Assembly (NCBI RefSeq): GCF_900109945.1
Contig: NZ_FOBX01000012.1
Location: 124,001 to 188,000, forward strand
Origin: Bradyrhizobium sp. OK095
GTDB taxonomy: Bacteria; Pseudomonadota; Alphaproteobacteria; Rhizobiales; Xanthobacteraceae
DNA: 64,000 nucleotides
Reading direction: 5' to 3'
The notes beneath the pieces are model-generated. The model had not been told where the DNA came from, searched no databases, and worked only from the letters and a program-made list of their open reading frames with translations. This document shows positions 1-8,118 of this stretch, piece by piece. The position numbers were made by a program, and so were the translations under genes. Position 1 is the stretch's first letter. Every line of letters begins with the position of its first letter.

Positions 1-32
1 TTCCGTTTAACGAGAAGACCTGGAGCGCCTAG
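1..32 (+). CDS. 3' end of an upstream gene (partial)
   Basis: The frame starting at base 3 reads nine codons (PFNEKTWSA) and stops at TAG 30-32, just 3 bases before the ATG of the CinA-type gene. The tight spacing and the downstream Shine-Dalgarno GGAG lying inside this tail suggest that the two genes are co-transcribed. Too little is present to name the product. Confidence 0.5.
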   Translation, partial: PFNEKTWSA

Positions 33-35
33 ATC

Positions 36-644
36 ATGGCCGGCAGCGACGCACGCGCCCTCTCCCGCTCGCTGCTGGATCTGTGCCGGATGCGCAAGCT
101 GACGATCGCGACCGCGGAGTCCTGCACCGGCGGCCTCGTTGCAGGCGCACTGACTGACATCCCCGGCTCCTCCGACGTCATCGACCGTGGCTTCGTCACC
201 TATTCCAACGACGCCAAGCGCGCGATGCTTGGCGTCGAGGCGAGCACGCTGACGAATTTCGGCGCCGTCAGCAAGGAGACCGCGATCGCAATGGCGGTCG
301 GCGCGCTGGAGCGTGCGGGCGTCGATCTCGCCGTTGCCATCACCGGCATTGCCGGCCCCGGCGGCGCCACCCCCGGCAAGCCGGTCGGCCTCGTGCACTT
401 TGCGGTCGCCGCGCGCGACGGCCGCATCGTCCATCGCGAGCATCGTTTCGGCGCGATCGGCCGCACGACCGTCCGTCAGCGCTCCGTCGTCGAGGCGCTG
501 CGCATGCTGATGGATCTCGCCCGCGGCCCGAAGGCCCAGCCCAAGCCGCGCGCCGCCGCGGCAAGCCGCCTGCGCCCGCGCGTGACCCGTTCCCCGCGTC
601 GGCATGTGGCCAAGCGCAGGCCGCCGCGCTCGCCGCGGGGATGA
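36..644 (+). CDS. CinA C-terminal domain protein (nicotinamide-nucleotide amidase, PncC type)
   Basis: This is a stand-alone CinA C-terminal domain of about 160 residues. The family deamidates nicotinamide mononucleotide to nicotinate mononucleotide in pyridine-nucleotide recycling in the cytosol. The diagnostic stretch TAESCTGGLVAG (about residues 26-37), the VTYSND segment and the ITGIAGPGGATPGKPVGLV segment are all present. The N-terminal molybdopterin-binding domain of full-length CinA is absent, as in YgaD/PncC. Residues from about 165 onward form an Arg/Pro/Ala-rich basic tail, unusual for the family and possibly a lineage extension. The ATG at 36 has GGAG about 10 bases upstream, inside the preceding gene's end. 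Confidence 0.9.
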   Translation: MAGSDARALSRSLLDLCRMRKLTIATAESCTGGLVAGALTDIPGSSDVIDRGFVTYSNDAKRAMLGVEASTLTNFGAVSKETAIAMAVGALERAGVDLAVAITGIAGPGGATPGKPVGLVHFAVAARDGRIVHREHRFGAIGRTTVRQRSVVEALRMLMDLARGPKAQPKPRAAAASRLRPRVTRSPRRHVAKRRPPRSPRG

Positions 645-665
645 GACCTGCTTCGTAGCCCCTAG

Positions 666-745
666 GGTGGATTAGCGAAGCGTAATCCACCACTGCTGTC
701 TCCGCGGAGATCAAAGAGGTGGATTACGCCTTCGGCTAATCCACC
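666..745. repeat. Pair of related palindromes (REP-like element)
   Basis: Two imperfectly related hairpins lie at 666-691 and 718-745. Both begin GGTGGATTA and end TAATCCACC, with different loops (CGAAG and CGCCTTCGG). They can also pair with each other. Palindromes of this kind are abundant between genes in Bradyrhizobium (recalled, not searched). They lie just after the cinA-type gene and may act as transcript ends or be REP-like mobile sequences. Confidence 0.75.
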
Positions 746-756
746 CCACGCACCAC

Positions 757-1040
757 AATCCCTTGCGTTGCCCGACGGGCAAAACACCCAGCCGGCGGGT
801 CAATCCGCGTGCGTGAAAATATTCCACTTTACCGAAATTCGGATGTTGGGCTTCACCTGTATGCCGCTGTGCACGCTTTTCGTAGCGCACGCTTCGCACA
901 GTGGACCGTGGGTGCCAGTCGGCACCCGGTCTTCCCTGCGCCCTCTGACATCTGAGGGCGATGCGACGAAGCAGAGCTCGGGCGACAATTGCCGCGAGAA
1001 CACAGCGTCATGTCTGCTTATCAAAAAGCACGCAAATCTT
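757..1040 (+). repeat. Dispersed composite repeat, copy A (short form)
   Basis: Bases 757-836 match the reverse complement of 23371-23450, and bases 837 to about 1040 match the reverse complement of about 22840-23028, both at clearly recognisable identity by eye. This copy is therefore a contiguous short form of the element at 22840-23450, which holds about 340 extra bases in the middle. Several short open frames cross the region but none has a ribosome site or recognisable product. The rest of the gap, 1041-1185, is the leader of the cytochrome operon. Confidence 0.7.
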
Positions 1041-1185
1041 GTCGAATTGGATCAGGATCGCAAATGTGCAGGCGCGACCAAACGTCATCGCAGCTGTCCT
1101 GTCTTGCGCAGGAAGATATTGGCGTAATAATGCGGCTCTACGTTGCGGCCAGGAATCAACCCGGTCCTGTTTTCTGGAGGGCGGC

Positions 1186-1893
1186 GTGTTCGCTCGCTAC
1201 ACTGCTCCGGCAATCGCCGTTGCCACCTTGGTCGCCTTTAATGGTGCCGTCGCCCAGACCCCGAGCCAGCCGCCCGATACCATGGCGGCGCGGGTGGAAG
1301 CCTGCACGCCCTGTCACGGCAACAAGGGCGAAGGCACCAGCGACGTCTATTTCCCGCGCCTTGCCGGCAAGCCCGCCGGCTATCTCTACAATCAGCTCCT
1401 CGCCTTCCGCAGCGGCCGGCGCAAATACCCGCCGATGAACTATCTCCTGGAGTTTCTGCCCGATCCATATCTGGAGGCGATGGCGGAGTATTTTGCCAGC
1501 GAGCACCCCCCGTTACCGCAGCCCGCGCCGAGCGAGGTCAGCAAGGAAGTCCTCGCTCAGGGCGAGCTGCTCGCCACCAGCGGCGATGCAGGCCGCAACA
1601 TCCCGGCCTGTGTGAGCTGCCACGGCCCGGGCCTCACGGGCATGCAGCCCGGCATTCCCGGCCTGCTCGGCCTGCGCGCCAACTATGTCAGCGCCCAACT
1701 CGGCGCCTGGCGTTACGGCACCCGCACGGCGAAATCGCCCGACTGCATGCAGCTTGTCGCCGGCCATTTGACCGAGGCCGACGTCACCGCGGTCGCGGCC
1801 TGGCTCGCGACGCGGCCTGCCCCCGCCAATCCGGCCCCCGTACCGAAGGGCACATACGCGCTGCCGTTCGGCTGCGGCAGCCAGCCCAACTGA
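1186..1893 (+). CDS. Secreted diheme cytochrome c (c4-like)
   Basis: The protein has 235 residues, with a signal peptide ending near AVAQ (residues 21-24). Heme-binding motifs are CTPCH (residues 40-44) and CVSCH (142-146), in two homologous class I cytochrome halves, as in cytochrome c4-type electron carriers of the periplasm. The frame is open further upstream, but the GTG at 1186 is chosen because GGAGGG ends 4 bases before it and the signal peptide starts there. It is the first gene of the oxidase operon, so it probably delivers electrons to the subunit II copper centre. The triheme gene starts 8 bases after its stop. Confidence 0.85.
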   Translation: MFARYTAPAIAVATLVAFNGAVAQTPSQPPDTMAARVEACTPCHGNKGEGTSDVYFPRLAGKPAGYLYNQLLAFRSGRRKYPPMNYLLEFLPDPYLEAMAEYFASEHPPLPQPAPSEVSKEVLAQGELLATSGDAGRNIPACVSCHGPGLTGMQPGIPGLLGLRANYVSAQLGAWRYGTRTAKSPDCMQLVAGHLTEADVTAVAAWLATRPAPANPAPVPKGTYALPFGCGSQPN

Positions 1894-1901
1894 CGAGGCG
1901 C

Positions 1902-3143
1902 ATGATGGGCTCAAGACTGTTGATCACGCTCCTCGCTGTTGCCGCTCTCACCACGGTTGCGCAGGCGCAGGACAAGACCAACGACGTCATCGCGCGCGGC
2001 GAATATCTCGCCCGTGCCGGCGATTGCACGGCCTGCCATACCGCGGCCGAGGGCCGCCTGTTTGCCGGCGGGCGCCCGATGCCGACCCCGTTCGGAACGA
2101 TCTACACCTCCAACATCACGCCCGATCCGGAGACCGGCATCGGCAAGTGGAGCGCGGACGATTTCTACAGAACCATGCACAATGGCCGCTTCCCCGATGG
2201 CGGGCTGATCTATCCGGCGATGCCGTTTGCGTCCTACACCAAGGTCACGCGCGCCGACAGCGATGCGATCTTTGCTTATCTGCGCTCGATCCCGCAGGTG
2301 AATCAGAAGAACAAGCCGCACGAGCTGCGCTTTCCCTACGACAACCGTCAGCTGATCCTCGGCTGGCGCACGCTGTTCTTCAGCGAGGGCGAGTTCAAGC
2401 CGGATTCGAAGAAATCAGCGGAATGGAATCGCGGCGCCTATCTGGTCGAAGGCCTCGGCCATTGCGGCATGTGCCATTCGCCGATCAATGCACTCGGCGG
2501 CACCTCGCAATCGGACGCCTTCAAGGGCGGCCTGATCCCGATGCAGAACTGGTACGCGCCCTCGCTCACCTCCAATCGTGAAGCGGGCCTCGGCGACTGG
2601 AGCATCAAGGACATCTCCGATCTGCTCCAGACCGGCGTCTCCACGCGCGGTGTGGTCTACGGTCCGATGGCCGAGGTCGTGCACAACAGCCTGCAATATC
2701 TCAACGACGAGGACACCAGGGCGATGGCGGTGTACCTCAAGGGCATCGCCGAAGGCTCCTCGCCGGCGCCGGCCAGCTCGGTGCTGCCGACCACCGAGAG
2801 CAGCCTGCTGATCAGCCTCGGCAAGACCGTCTACGACAAGAACTGCGCGAGCTGTCATGGCACGCAGGGCGAAGGCAAGCCGCCGCACTGGCCGCCGCTC
2901 GCCAACAACCAGTCGATCGAGATGCAATCGGCGGTCAATCCGATCCGCATGGTGCTCAATGGCGGCTATCCGCCGGGCACCAAGGGCAATCCGATGCCCT
3001 ACGGCATGCCGCCCTTCGCCGGCCTCCTCTCCGACAACGAGGTCGCCGCCGTCGTCTCCTACATCCGCACCGCCTGGGGCAATCGCGGCACGCCGGTCTC
3101 GGCGCGCGAGGCCAACGAGCTCCGCTCCGCACCGCTGAACTGA
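1902..3143 (+). CDS. Secreted triheme cytochrome c (dehydrogenase cytochrome-subunit type)
   Basis: The protein has 413 residues, with a signal peptide cleaved near AQAQ (residues 20-23). There are three heme sites: CTACH (residues 42-46), CGMCH (188-192) and CASCH (near 315). The layout matches the cytochrome subunits of membrane-bound alcohol and gluconate dehydrogenases, which pass electrons from a periplasmic dehydrogenase into the respiratory chain. No dehydrogenase gene is adjacent, so here it may be a carrier between a distant dehydrogenase and the oxidase. A second ATG at 1905 is an equally possible start. Confidence 0.85.
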   Translation: MMGSRLLITLLAVAALTTVAQAQDKTNDVIARGEYLARAGDCTACHTAAEGRLFAGGRPMPTPFGTIYTSNITPDPETGIGKWSADDFYRTMHNGRFPDGGLIYPAMPFASYTKVTRADSDAIFAYLRSIPQVNQKNKPHELRFPYDNRQLILGWRTLFFSEGEFKPDSKKSAEWNRGAYLVEGLGHCGMCHSPINALGGTSQSDAFKGGLIPMQNWYAPSLTSNREAGLGDWSIKDISDLLQTGVSTRGVVYGPMAEVVHNSLQYLNDEDTRAMAVYLKGIAEGSSPAPASSVLPTTESSLLISLGKTVYDKNCASCHGTQGEGKPPHWPPLANNQSIEMQSAVNPIRMVLNGGYPPGTKGNPMPYGMPPFAGLLSDNEVAAVVSYIRTAWGNRGTPVSAREANELRSAPLN

Positions 3144-3151
3144 GACAAGCC

Positions 3152-3328
3152 ATGTTCAATTCCGACCCGCCGACCAGCCCAGCCGCCGCCGACCAGGCCG
3201 TCGAGGAGGTCGTTGCACAGGGACCGTCAGGAGCGATCGTGGTCGCCGGCATCGCCACGGCCTGCGTGGTCGCGATGTGGTTCGCGTTCTATCTGTTCGT
3301 CTTCCTGCCGCGCGGATCGTTGCAATGA
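3152..3328 (+). CDS. 58-residue single-span membrane peptide, probable small oxidase subunit
   Basis: This short reading frame sits between the triheme cytochrome (stop at 3143) and subunit II (ATG at 3325), and overlaps the latter by 4 bases (ATGA), a sign of translational coupling. The peptide has an acidic N-terminal part and one hydrophobic segment, roughly residues 29-52, rich in V, A, F and W, then a short PRGSLQ end. Small one-helix subunits are known in heme-copper oxidases (for example subunit IIa of ba3 enzymes, subunit IV of others). Assignment as an oxidase subunit rests on position and topology only. Confidence 0.7.
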   Translation: MFNSDPPTSPAAADQAVEEVVAQGPSGAIVVAGIATACVVAMWFAFYLFVFLPRGSLQ

Positions 3329-3888
3329 GCTCTGAGCAAGCCCATCGCAGCGTCGAGGTCGCGGCCCGCGTCGAGCGACGCTGGGCCACCATTGCCGTGA
3401 TCATTGTCGTGGGGATGGCGCTGCTGGCGGCGTTCGCCGGCATTCATCGCGCGACCATGCCGCAGCCGCGCGTCGAGACCACCGATCCGTCGCGGATCCA
3501 TCTCTCCGGCGAGTTCGTCGAGAGCAATCTCGGCAGCGTGCTGGAAGCCAACGGCAATGTCACCGTGCGCGCGATTGGCCAGCAATATTCCTTCACGCCG
3601 GCCTGCATCGTGGTGCCCGCGGACACGCCGATCACCTTGCGCGCCACCAGCGCCGACGTGGTGCATGGCATCCTGATCCAGGGTACCAACGTCAACACCA
3701 TGCTGGTGCCGGGTTACATCTCCGAGCAGCTGATGCGGTTCACGAAGACAGGCGACTATCTGATGCCCTGCCAGGAATTCTGCTCCTTCGGGCATGAGGG
3801 CATGTGGGGCAAGGTCAGGGTGATCGACAAGACCGACTTCGCCAATCGCGCGAAGGCTGGCGGGAGGCTGAGCTGTGTTGGTCAATAG
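3325..3888 (+). CDS. Heme-copper oxidase subunit II (CuA-binding, ba3-like)
   Basis: The protein has 187 residues, with one N-terminal membrane span (about residues 21-40) and a periplasmic cupredoxin domain. CuA ligands are visible as H114, then C149-x3-C153-x3-H157 and M160 in the stretch CQEFCSFGHEGM. A single span and short length fit the B family rather than two-span aa3 subunits. The ATG at 3325 overlaps the small membrane peptide gene by 4 bases. Its end overlaps the GTG start of subunit I by 14 bases. It accepts electrons from the operon's cytochromes c. Confidence 0.93.
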   Translation: MSSEQAHRSVEVAARVERRWATIAVIIVVGMALLAAFAGIHRATMPQPRVETTDPSRIHLSGEFVESNLGSVLEANGNVTVRAIGQQYSFTPACIVVPADTPITLRATSADVVHGILIQGTNVNTMLVPGYISEQLMRFTKTGDYLMPCQEFCSFGHEGMWGKVRVIDKTDFANRAKAGGRLSCVGQ

Positions 3889-5497
3889 GAAGCTCATCCT
3901 CGCTCATTTCTGGCTGGCCTTCGCCGTGTTCGGCGTGGCGCTGACGCTCGGCGCCTGGCAGATGTTCATCCGCAGCCCGATCGGCACGTGGCTGTCCAAT
4001 CCCGAGCTGTATTACCGTTCGCTGACCGCGCATGGCACGGTCATGGGTTACGTCTTTCCAACACTCGTCGCGATGGGTTTTGGCTATGCCATCAGCGAGT
4101 CCGCGCTGGAGCAGCGCCTGGTCGGCGTGCGCTGGGCCTGGACCGGATTCTGGCTGATCGTGATCGGCAGCGTCATGGCGGTGATCCCGATCGCGCTCGG
4201 CCGCGCCTCGGTGCTCTACACGTTTTATCCGCCGTTGATCGGCAACGTCTTCTACTATCTCGGCGTCGTGCTGGTCGTGGTCGGCTCCTGGATCTGGGTC
4301 GCGCTGATGTCGATCAATCTGCGCGTCTGGCGCAAGGCCCATCCCGGAGCGCCGGTGCCGCTGGCGATGTACGCCAATGTCGCGGGCTCGTATCTGTGGG
4401 CCTGGACCGCGGTCGGCGCCGCGCTCGAGCTGCTGCTCCAGATCATTCCCGTGGCGGCAGGATTGAAGAATACGATCGATGCCGGTCTTGCGCGCATCTT
4501 CTTTTCCTGGACGCTGCACGCCATCGTCTATTTCTGGCTGATGCCGACCTACATCGCCTATTACACCATCGTGCCGCGCGCGATCGGCGGCCGTGTCTAT
4601 TCCGACAGCATGGCGCGGATCTCCTTCATCCTGTTCCTGGTGGTGGCGATGCCGATCGGCATGCACCACACTTTTGCTGATCCGCAAGTCGGCGCCGGCT
4701 TCAAATTCATCCATTCGGCCTTCACGGCGCTGGTCGCGCTGCCAACGCTGCTGACCGTGTTCACGATCTGCGCCTCGGTCGAGATTGCGGCACGCCTGCG
4801 CGGCGGCCGCGGGATGTTCGGCTGGATCAGGGCCCTGCCCTGGGACAATCCGATGATGCTGGCGCTGGCGTTCTCGTTCGTGATGCTCGGATTCGGCGGC
4901 GCCGGCGGCCTCATCAACATGAGCTATCAGCTCGATGCCTCCATTCACAACACGCAGTGGATCACCGGCCATTTCCACCTGATTTTTGGTGGCGCCATCG
5001 TCATCATGTACTTCGCCATCGCCTATGATCTGTGGCCGCATCTGACCGGGCGCGAGCTGATCGATATCCGCCTGATCCGCACCCAGCTCTGGCTGTGGTT
5101 CGTCGGCATGATCGTCACCACCTTCCCGTGGCACTGGGTCGGCATTTTGGGCATGCCGCGCCGCATGGCCTATTTCGACTTCGGCGATCCCGCCATCGCG
5201 CCGCAGGCGCTGTCCGTGACCTTCTCGGCGATCGGCGGCTTCATCCTGCTGACCTCGGGCATCATGTTCATCGTCATCCTCGCGCGTGGCATGCGTACGC
5301 CCAAGGTTGATGCCGGCCCCTACCGCTTTGCGATCGCCGTGCACCAGTCGGCGACCGTGCCGGTGGCGCTCAACACGCACGCGCTGTGGGTGGCGTTGAT
5401 GATCGTCCTCACGATCACCAATTACGGCTATCCGATCCTGAATCTGGCGCTGGGCGCGGGCACGTCAGTGCCGGCCGTCTATGTGGGAGCGCAGTGA
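3875..5497 (+). CDS. Heme-copper oxidase subunit I (B family, ba3-like)
   Basis: The protein has 540 residues and about 13 membrane spans. Ligands are in place: H53 (HGTVMG) and H368 for the low-spin heme, H366 in GHFH for the high-spin heme, and H264-H265 (HHTFADP) plus H215 for CuB. H215 lies in HAIVY with Y219, the pair cross-linked in oxidases. The HxxxY followed by FWLMPTY and the HHTFADP form are typical of ba3-type enzymes, which reduce oxygen and pump protons with high oxygen affinity. GTG 3875 is the start; GGGAGG lies about 8 bases upstream. The stop overlaps the next start (TGATGA). Confidence 0.94.
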   Translation: MLVNRKLILAHFWLAFAVFGVALTLGAWQMFIRSPIGTWLSNPELYYRSLTAHGTVMGYVFPTLVAMGFGYAISESALEQRLVGVRWAWTGFWLIVIGSVMAVIPIALGRASVLYTFYPPLIGNVFYYLGVVLVVVGSWIWVALMSINLRVWRKAHPGAPVPLAMYANVAGSYLWAWTAVGAALELLLQIIPVAAGLKNTIDAGLARIFFSWTLHAIVYFWLMPTYIAYYTIVPRAIGGRVYSDSMARISFILFLVVAMPIGMHHTFADPQVGAGFKFIHSAFTALVALPTLLTVFTICASVEIAARLRGGRGMFGWIRALPWDNPMMLALAFSFVMLGFGGAGGLINMSYQLDASIHNTQWITGHFHLIFGGAIVIMYFAIAYDLWPHLTGRELIDIRLIRTQLWLWFVGMIVTTFPWHWVGILGMPRRMAYFDFGDPAIAPQALSVTFSAIGGFILLTSGIMFIVILARGMRTPKVDAGPYRFAIAVHQSATVPVALNTHALWVALMIVLTITNYGYPILNLALGAGTSVPAVYVGAQ

Positions 5498-6312
5498 TGA
5501 GCACGCGCGACCTCTTCACGTTCAGCAATCGGCATTTCACGATCGGCGTGGGCGTCATCGCCGGCATTCTCGTCGTGACAGGGATTGCCGGCTTCATCGT
5601 GCTGCCCTTCGCGCAGCCCTGGGTCCAGTTCGCCAACGTCTGGGATGCGATCTGCAGCGCCGCCGGTGTGCCGCAGCGCGCGGCGAACGTCACTGCGCCC
5701 GAACAGGCAAAACGCCTGTCGGAGGTCGTGCTGACCTCGCGCACGTTGTCGCGCCCAAGCCAGGAGGCGATCGGCCGCGGCGCGACGCTGGCGCAGCGCT
5801 GCGCGATCTGCCACGGCCCGACCGGCATCAGCCGCGCGGACTCGCCGAACCTCGCCGGCCAGTACGCCGCCGTGATCTACAAGGAGCTGCACGATTTCCG
5901 CTCGGGTGCGCGCACCAATGCGGTGATGTCGCCGTTCGCCGTCAACCTGACGGACGAGGAGATCGCTGATCTCTCCAACTACTACGCCTATCTGCCGCGG
6001 CTTCCGGCCTATCACCCGACGCCGCAATTGCCGAAGCCGAACATCGTGATCTACGGCGCGCCGATGCGCGGCATCGCGCCCTGCGGCGCCTGCCATGGCA
6101 GCCTCGACAACAAGACTGGCAGCCCTTGGCTCGAAGGCCAGTCAGAGGCCTATCTGAAGGTGCAGCTCCAGGCCTTCGCGGCCGGCGACCGCCGCAACGA
6201 CATCAGCCAGCAGATGCGCAACATCGCGCGCGCCATGACGCCGCAGGAGATCGAAGCGGCCGCGGCGTATTACGCTTCGCAGCCGCCTGATGTGGTGAAG
6301 GCGGTGGATTGA
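5497..6312 (+). CDS. Membrane-anchored diheme cytochrome c
   Basis: The protein has 271 residues. An uncleaved N-terminal hydrophobic helix (about residues 16-40) anchors two cytochrome c domains with CAICH (102-106) and CGACH (196-200). The ATG at 5497 shares one base with the stop of subunit I, so the gene is translationally coupled to it and is probably a fixed part of the oxidase complex, acting as an electron-entry subunit. It resembles the soluble diheme cytochrome at the front of the operon but keeps its membrane helix. It is the last gene of the operon; convergent genes begin 38 bases later. Confidence 0.88.
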   Translation: MSTRDLFTFSNRHFTIGVGVIAGILVVTGIAGFIVLPFAQPWVQFANVWDAICSAAGVPQRAANVTAPEQAKRLSEVVLTSRTLSRPSQEAIGRGATLAQRCAICHGPTGISRADSPNLAGQYAAVIYKELHDFRSGARTNAVMSPFAVNLTDEEIADLSNYYAYLPRLPAYHPTPQLPKPNIVIYGAPMRGIAPCGACHGSLDNKTGSPWLEGQSEAYLKVQLQAFAAGDRRNDISQQMRNIARAMTPQEIEAAAAYYASQPPDVVKAVD

Positions 6313-6350
6313 GATTGACCGCGAGGACCTTGATCGCCAAATCGACCAGT

Positions 6351-6839
6351 CTAGATGATCTCGTTCTCGGGAACGCGTCCAATCACGACCGCCGGATTGC
6401 CGGCAACGATGGCACGATCGGGGACGTCCCGCGTCACGACCGATCCGGCCCCAACCAACGCGTTTTCGCCGATGACCACGTTCGGACACAGCGCGCTGCC
6501 ACCGCCGACGCGCGCGGCCCGCAATATCCGCGGCGCGGCGCGCGCGAAGGTCATGGATGGCCGTCGATGGGTGATACGCTTGTCGTTCATGGTGATGACG
6601 CGGGGGCCGCAAAAAACCTCGTCTTCGATCACGACACCTCGCGTGATGTAACAGCCGCTCTGCAGCGAGACGAAGTTGCCGATCCGTACATCGCCTTCGA
6701 TGTCGAGGTAGGAGCCGATGACGCAACCGCGCCCGATGATGGTATTTTCGCGGATGAACACGAAATTACCGATGCGGGTGCCCTCACCCATCACGACATC
6801 ATCCGCGATGACGCAATGCTGTCCTTGCATCGAGGTCAA
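6351..6839 (-). CDS. Left-handed beta-helix acyltransferase (hexapeptide repeat, WbpD/WlbB-like)
   Basis: The protein has 162 residues built almost entirely of hexapeptide turns ([LIV]-G-x4), for example MGEGTRIGNFVFI and CVIGSYLDI, ending with the classical GAGSVVTRDVPDRAIVAGNPA segment. Such enzymes acetylate amino sugars for surface polysaccharides. The neighbouring minus-strand glycosyltransferase, whose stop lies 40 bases upstream of this start, supports a role in glycan modification. The acceptor sugar cannot be deduced. Other hexapeptide functions (serine or chloramphenicol acetyltransferase type) are less likely from the loop-poor layout. Confidence 0.8.
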   Translation of the reverse strand: MTSMQGQHCVIADDVVMGEGTRIGNFVFIRENTIIGRGCVIGSYLDIEGDVRIGNFVSLQSGCYITRGVVIEDEVFCGPRVITMNDKRITHRRPSMTFARAAPRILRAARVGGGSALCPNVVIGENALVGAGSVVTRDVPDRAIVAGNPAVVIGRVPENEII

Positions 6840-6879
6840 CTCGATCCCTCCTCACGGGCCACGTAGCGGTGCGACGCGC

Positions 6880-8073
6880 CTATATACGGCCAAACAGACG
6901 CCGGCGCCAAACGGCTGCCTGACGCCGCAAGATGCCTGGCCGCGACGCCGATTTCTCCAACTCCTGCTGGAGCGCGAAAATTTCGCCGCGAAGCCGGGCA
7001 TTTTCATCGACGACGGCGCCATGTTCGGCCGCAAACTCGTTTGCCGCCAGCAGGGTATCGAAGTTTTCGGGGATTGTCCCTTCGCCGAGCCGCCGCAGCC
7101 ATTGCGCCGCGAAACTGCCGGTCGCCCGGAGGTCCTCCCTGGAATTGACGTCGCGTGGCAACGCGGCGACCTCGCGGTGCAGTGCTTCGACCTGATCGAG
7201 ATAGGCCGACAATGTTGCCACCTCGCGGATGCGCTCGGATACCTTCATTGCGTCGGCTGCATCGTAGCGCGCGATCTCGGCGCTGATCGCATCCGCGGTC
7301 ACCGCGCGCGTCAGCACGCTCACGCCAAAATTCCTGACACGCCAGGCATCCACCGTGGCTGCGGTCGCGAGCCCTGCAAGGCCCCGTCCATCGACGACGA
7401 CGACGGCGCAGCCGACAGCCAACGCCTCGAGCGCCATTCGCGCAGTCGCAAATACCAGATCGTAGTTCCTCAGCTGTGCGTGCAAGTCGTCGATCTCGCG
7501 GCCGAACGCGCTGCCGACTTCGTCGAGCACAAGGCCGGACCCACGCGCCGCATCGCGGACTGCGGCGATATGCTCGGTGTTCTTGGTGAGCAACAGTGCC
7601 CGCGCCGGTCTTTCAGGAAGCCGCCCTCGCGGCACGAACAGATCCGTGTCGACCGCATTCATCAAGAGGACGACGTCGTCGCTTGGACAACCCGTCTCCG
7701 CGACCAGGCGTGCACGGCAGGCTTCATCGACAGCACAGAGCCGCTTGACGCGCGGCAGGCGTGGCGGGCCATCGAACCAGTAAGCCGTGGAATGGCAGAC
7801 GAAGAGCCCGGGCGTCTCGGGGAAGCACGCCAGGGCGGATGTCAGAACGTGGTTGTGGTGACCATGGATGACATCGGGAATCCACGGGACATCCTCTGGC
7901 CGGTCCGTCACCAGGACGCCGCGCCGCCGCAGGATCTCGGCATTTGACCCGAGCAATGGTGCGAACACCGCGACCTCGTGGCCGCGCCGCTGAAGTCCCG
8001 AGGCAAGATCGATCGTCACGATCTCCGAGCCGGAGCGGCCGCGCATGGCACAGTTGGTCACCAACACGCGCAT
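6880..8073 (-). CDS. Glycosyltransferase, GT4/GT1-like fold
   Basis: The protein has 397 residues. The N-terminus MRVLVTNCAMRGRSGSEIVTIDLASGLQRRGHEV... carries the usual start of GT-B enzymes: a strand, a glycine-rich turn and the helix followed by RGHEVAVF. The C-terminal half has the nucleotide-sugar-side signature MALEALAVGCAVVVVDG. The last about 60 residues are helical and probably coiled. Donor and acceptor are unknown. It lies between the hexapeptide transferase and the ratA-lipA pair, only 45 bases downstream of ratA, so it could be transcribed with them, although a functional link is doubtful. Confidence 0.75.
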   Translation of the reverse strand: MRVLVTNCAMRGRSGSEIVTIDLASGLQRRGHEVAVFAPLLGSNAEILRRRGVLVTDRPEDVPWIPDVIHGHHNHVLTSALACFPETPGLFVCHSTAYWFDGPPRLPRVKRLCAVDEACRARLVAETGCPSDDVVLLMNAVDTDLFVPRGRLPERPARALLLTKNTEHIAAVRDAARGSGLVLDEVGSAFGREIDDLHAQLRNYDLVFATARMALEALAVGCAVVVVDGRGLAGLATAATVDAWRVRNFGVSVLTRAVTADAISAEIARYDAADAMKVSERIREVATLSAYLDQVEALHREVAALPRDVNSREDLRATGSFAAQWLRRLGEGTIPENFDTLLAANEFAAEHGAVVDENARLRGEIFALQQELEKSASRPGILRRQAAVWRRRLFGRI

Positions 8074-8118
8074 GTGGGAGCAGCCTCCTCAGCCAAACCT
8101 CTTGTAACCGTCCGACGA

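Noticed and set aside
1030..1075. Possible FixK2/FNR box upstream of the oxidase operon
   Set aside because: TTG and CAA half-sites occur near 1040-1065, but the spacing does not match TTGA-N6-TCAA.
3815..5380. Minus-strand open frame of 521 codons
   Set aside because: Antisense of oxidase subunits II and I, whose metal ligands are all intact on the plus strand.
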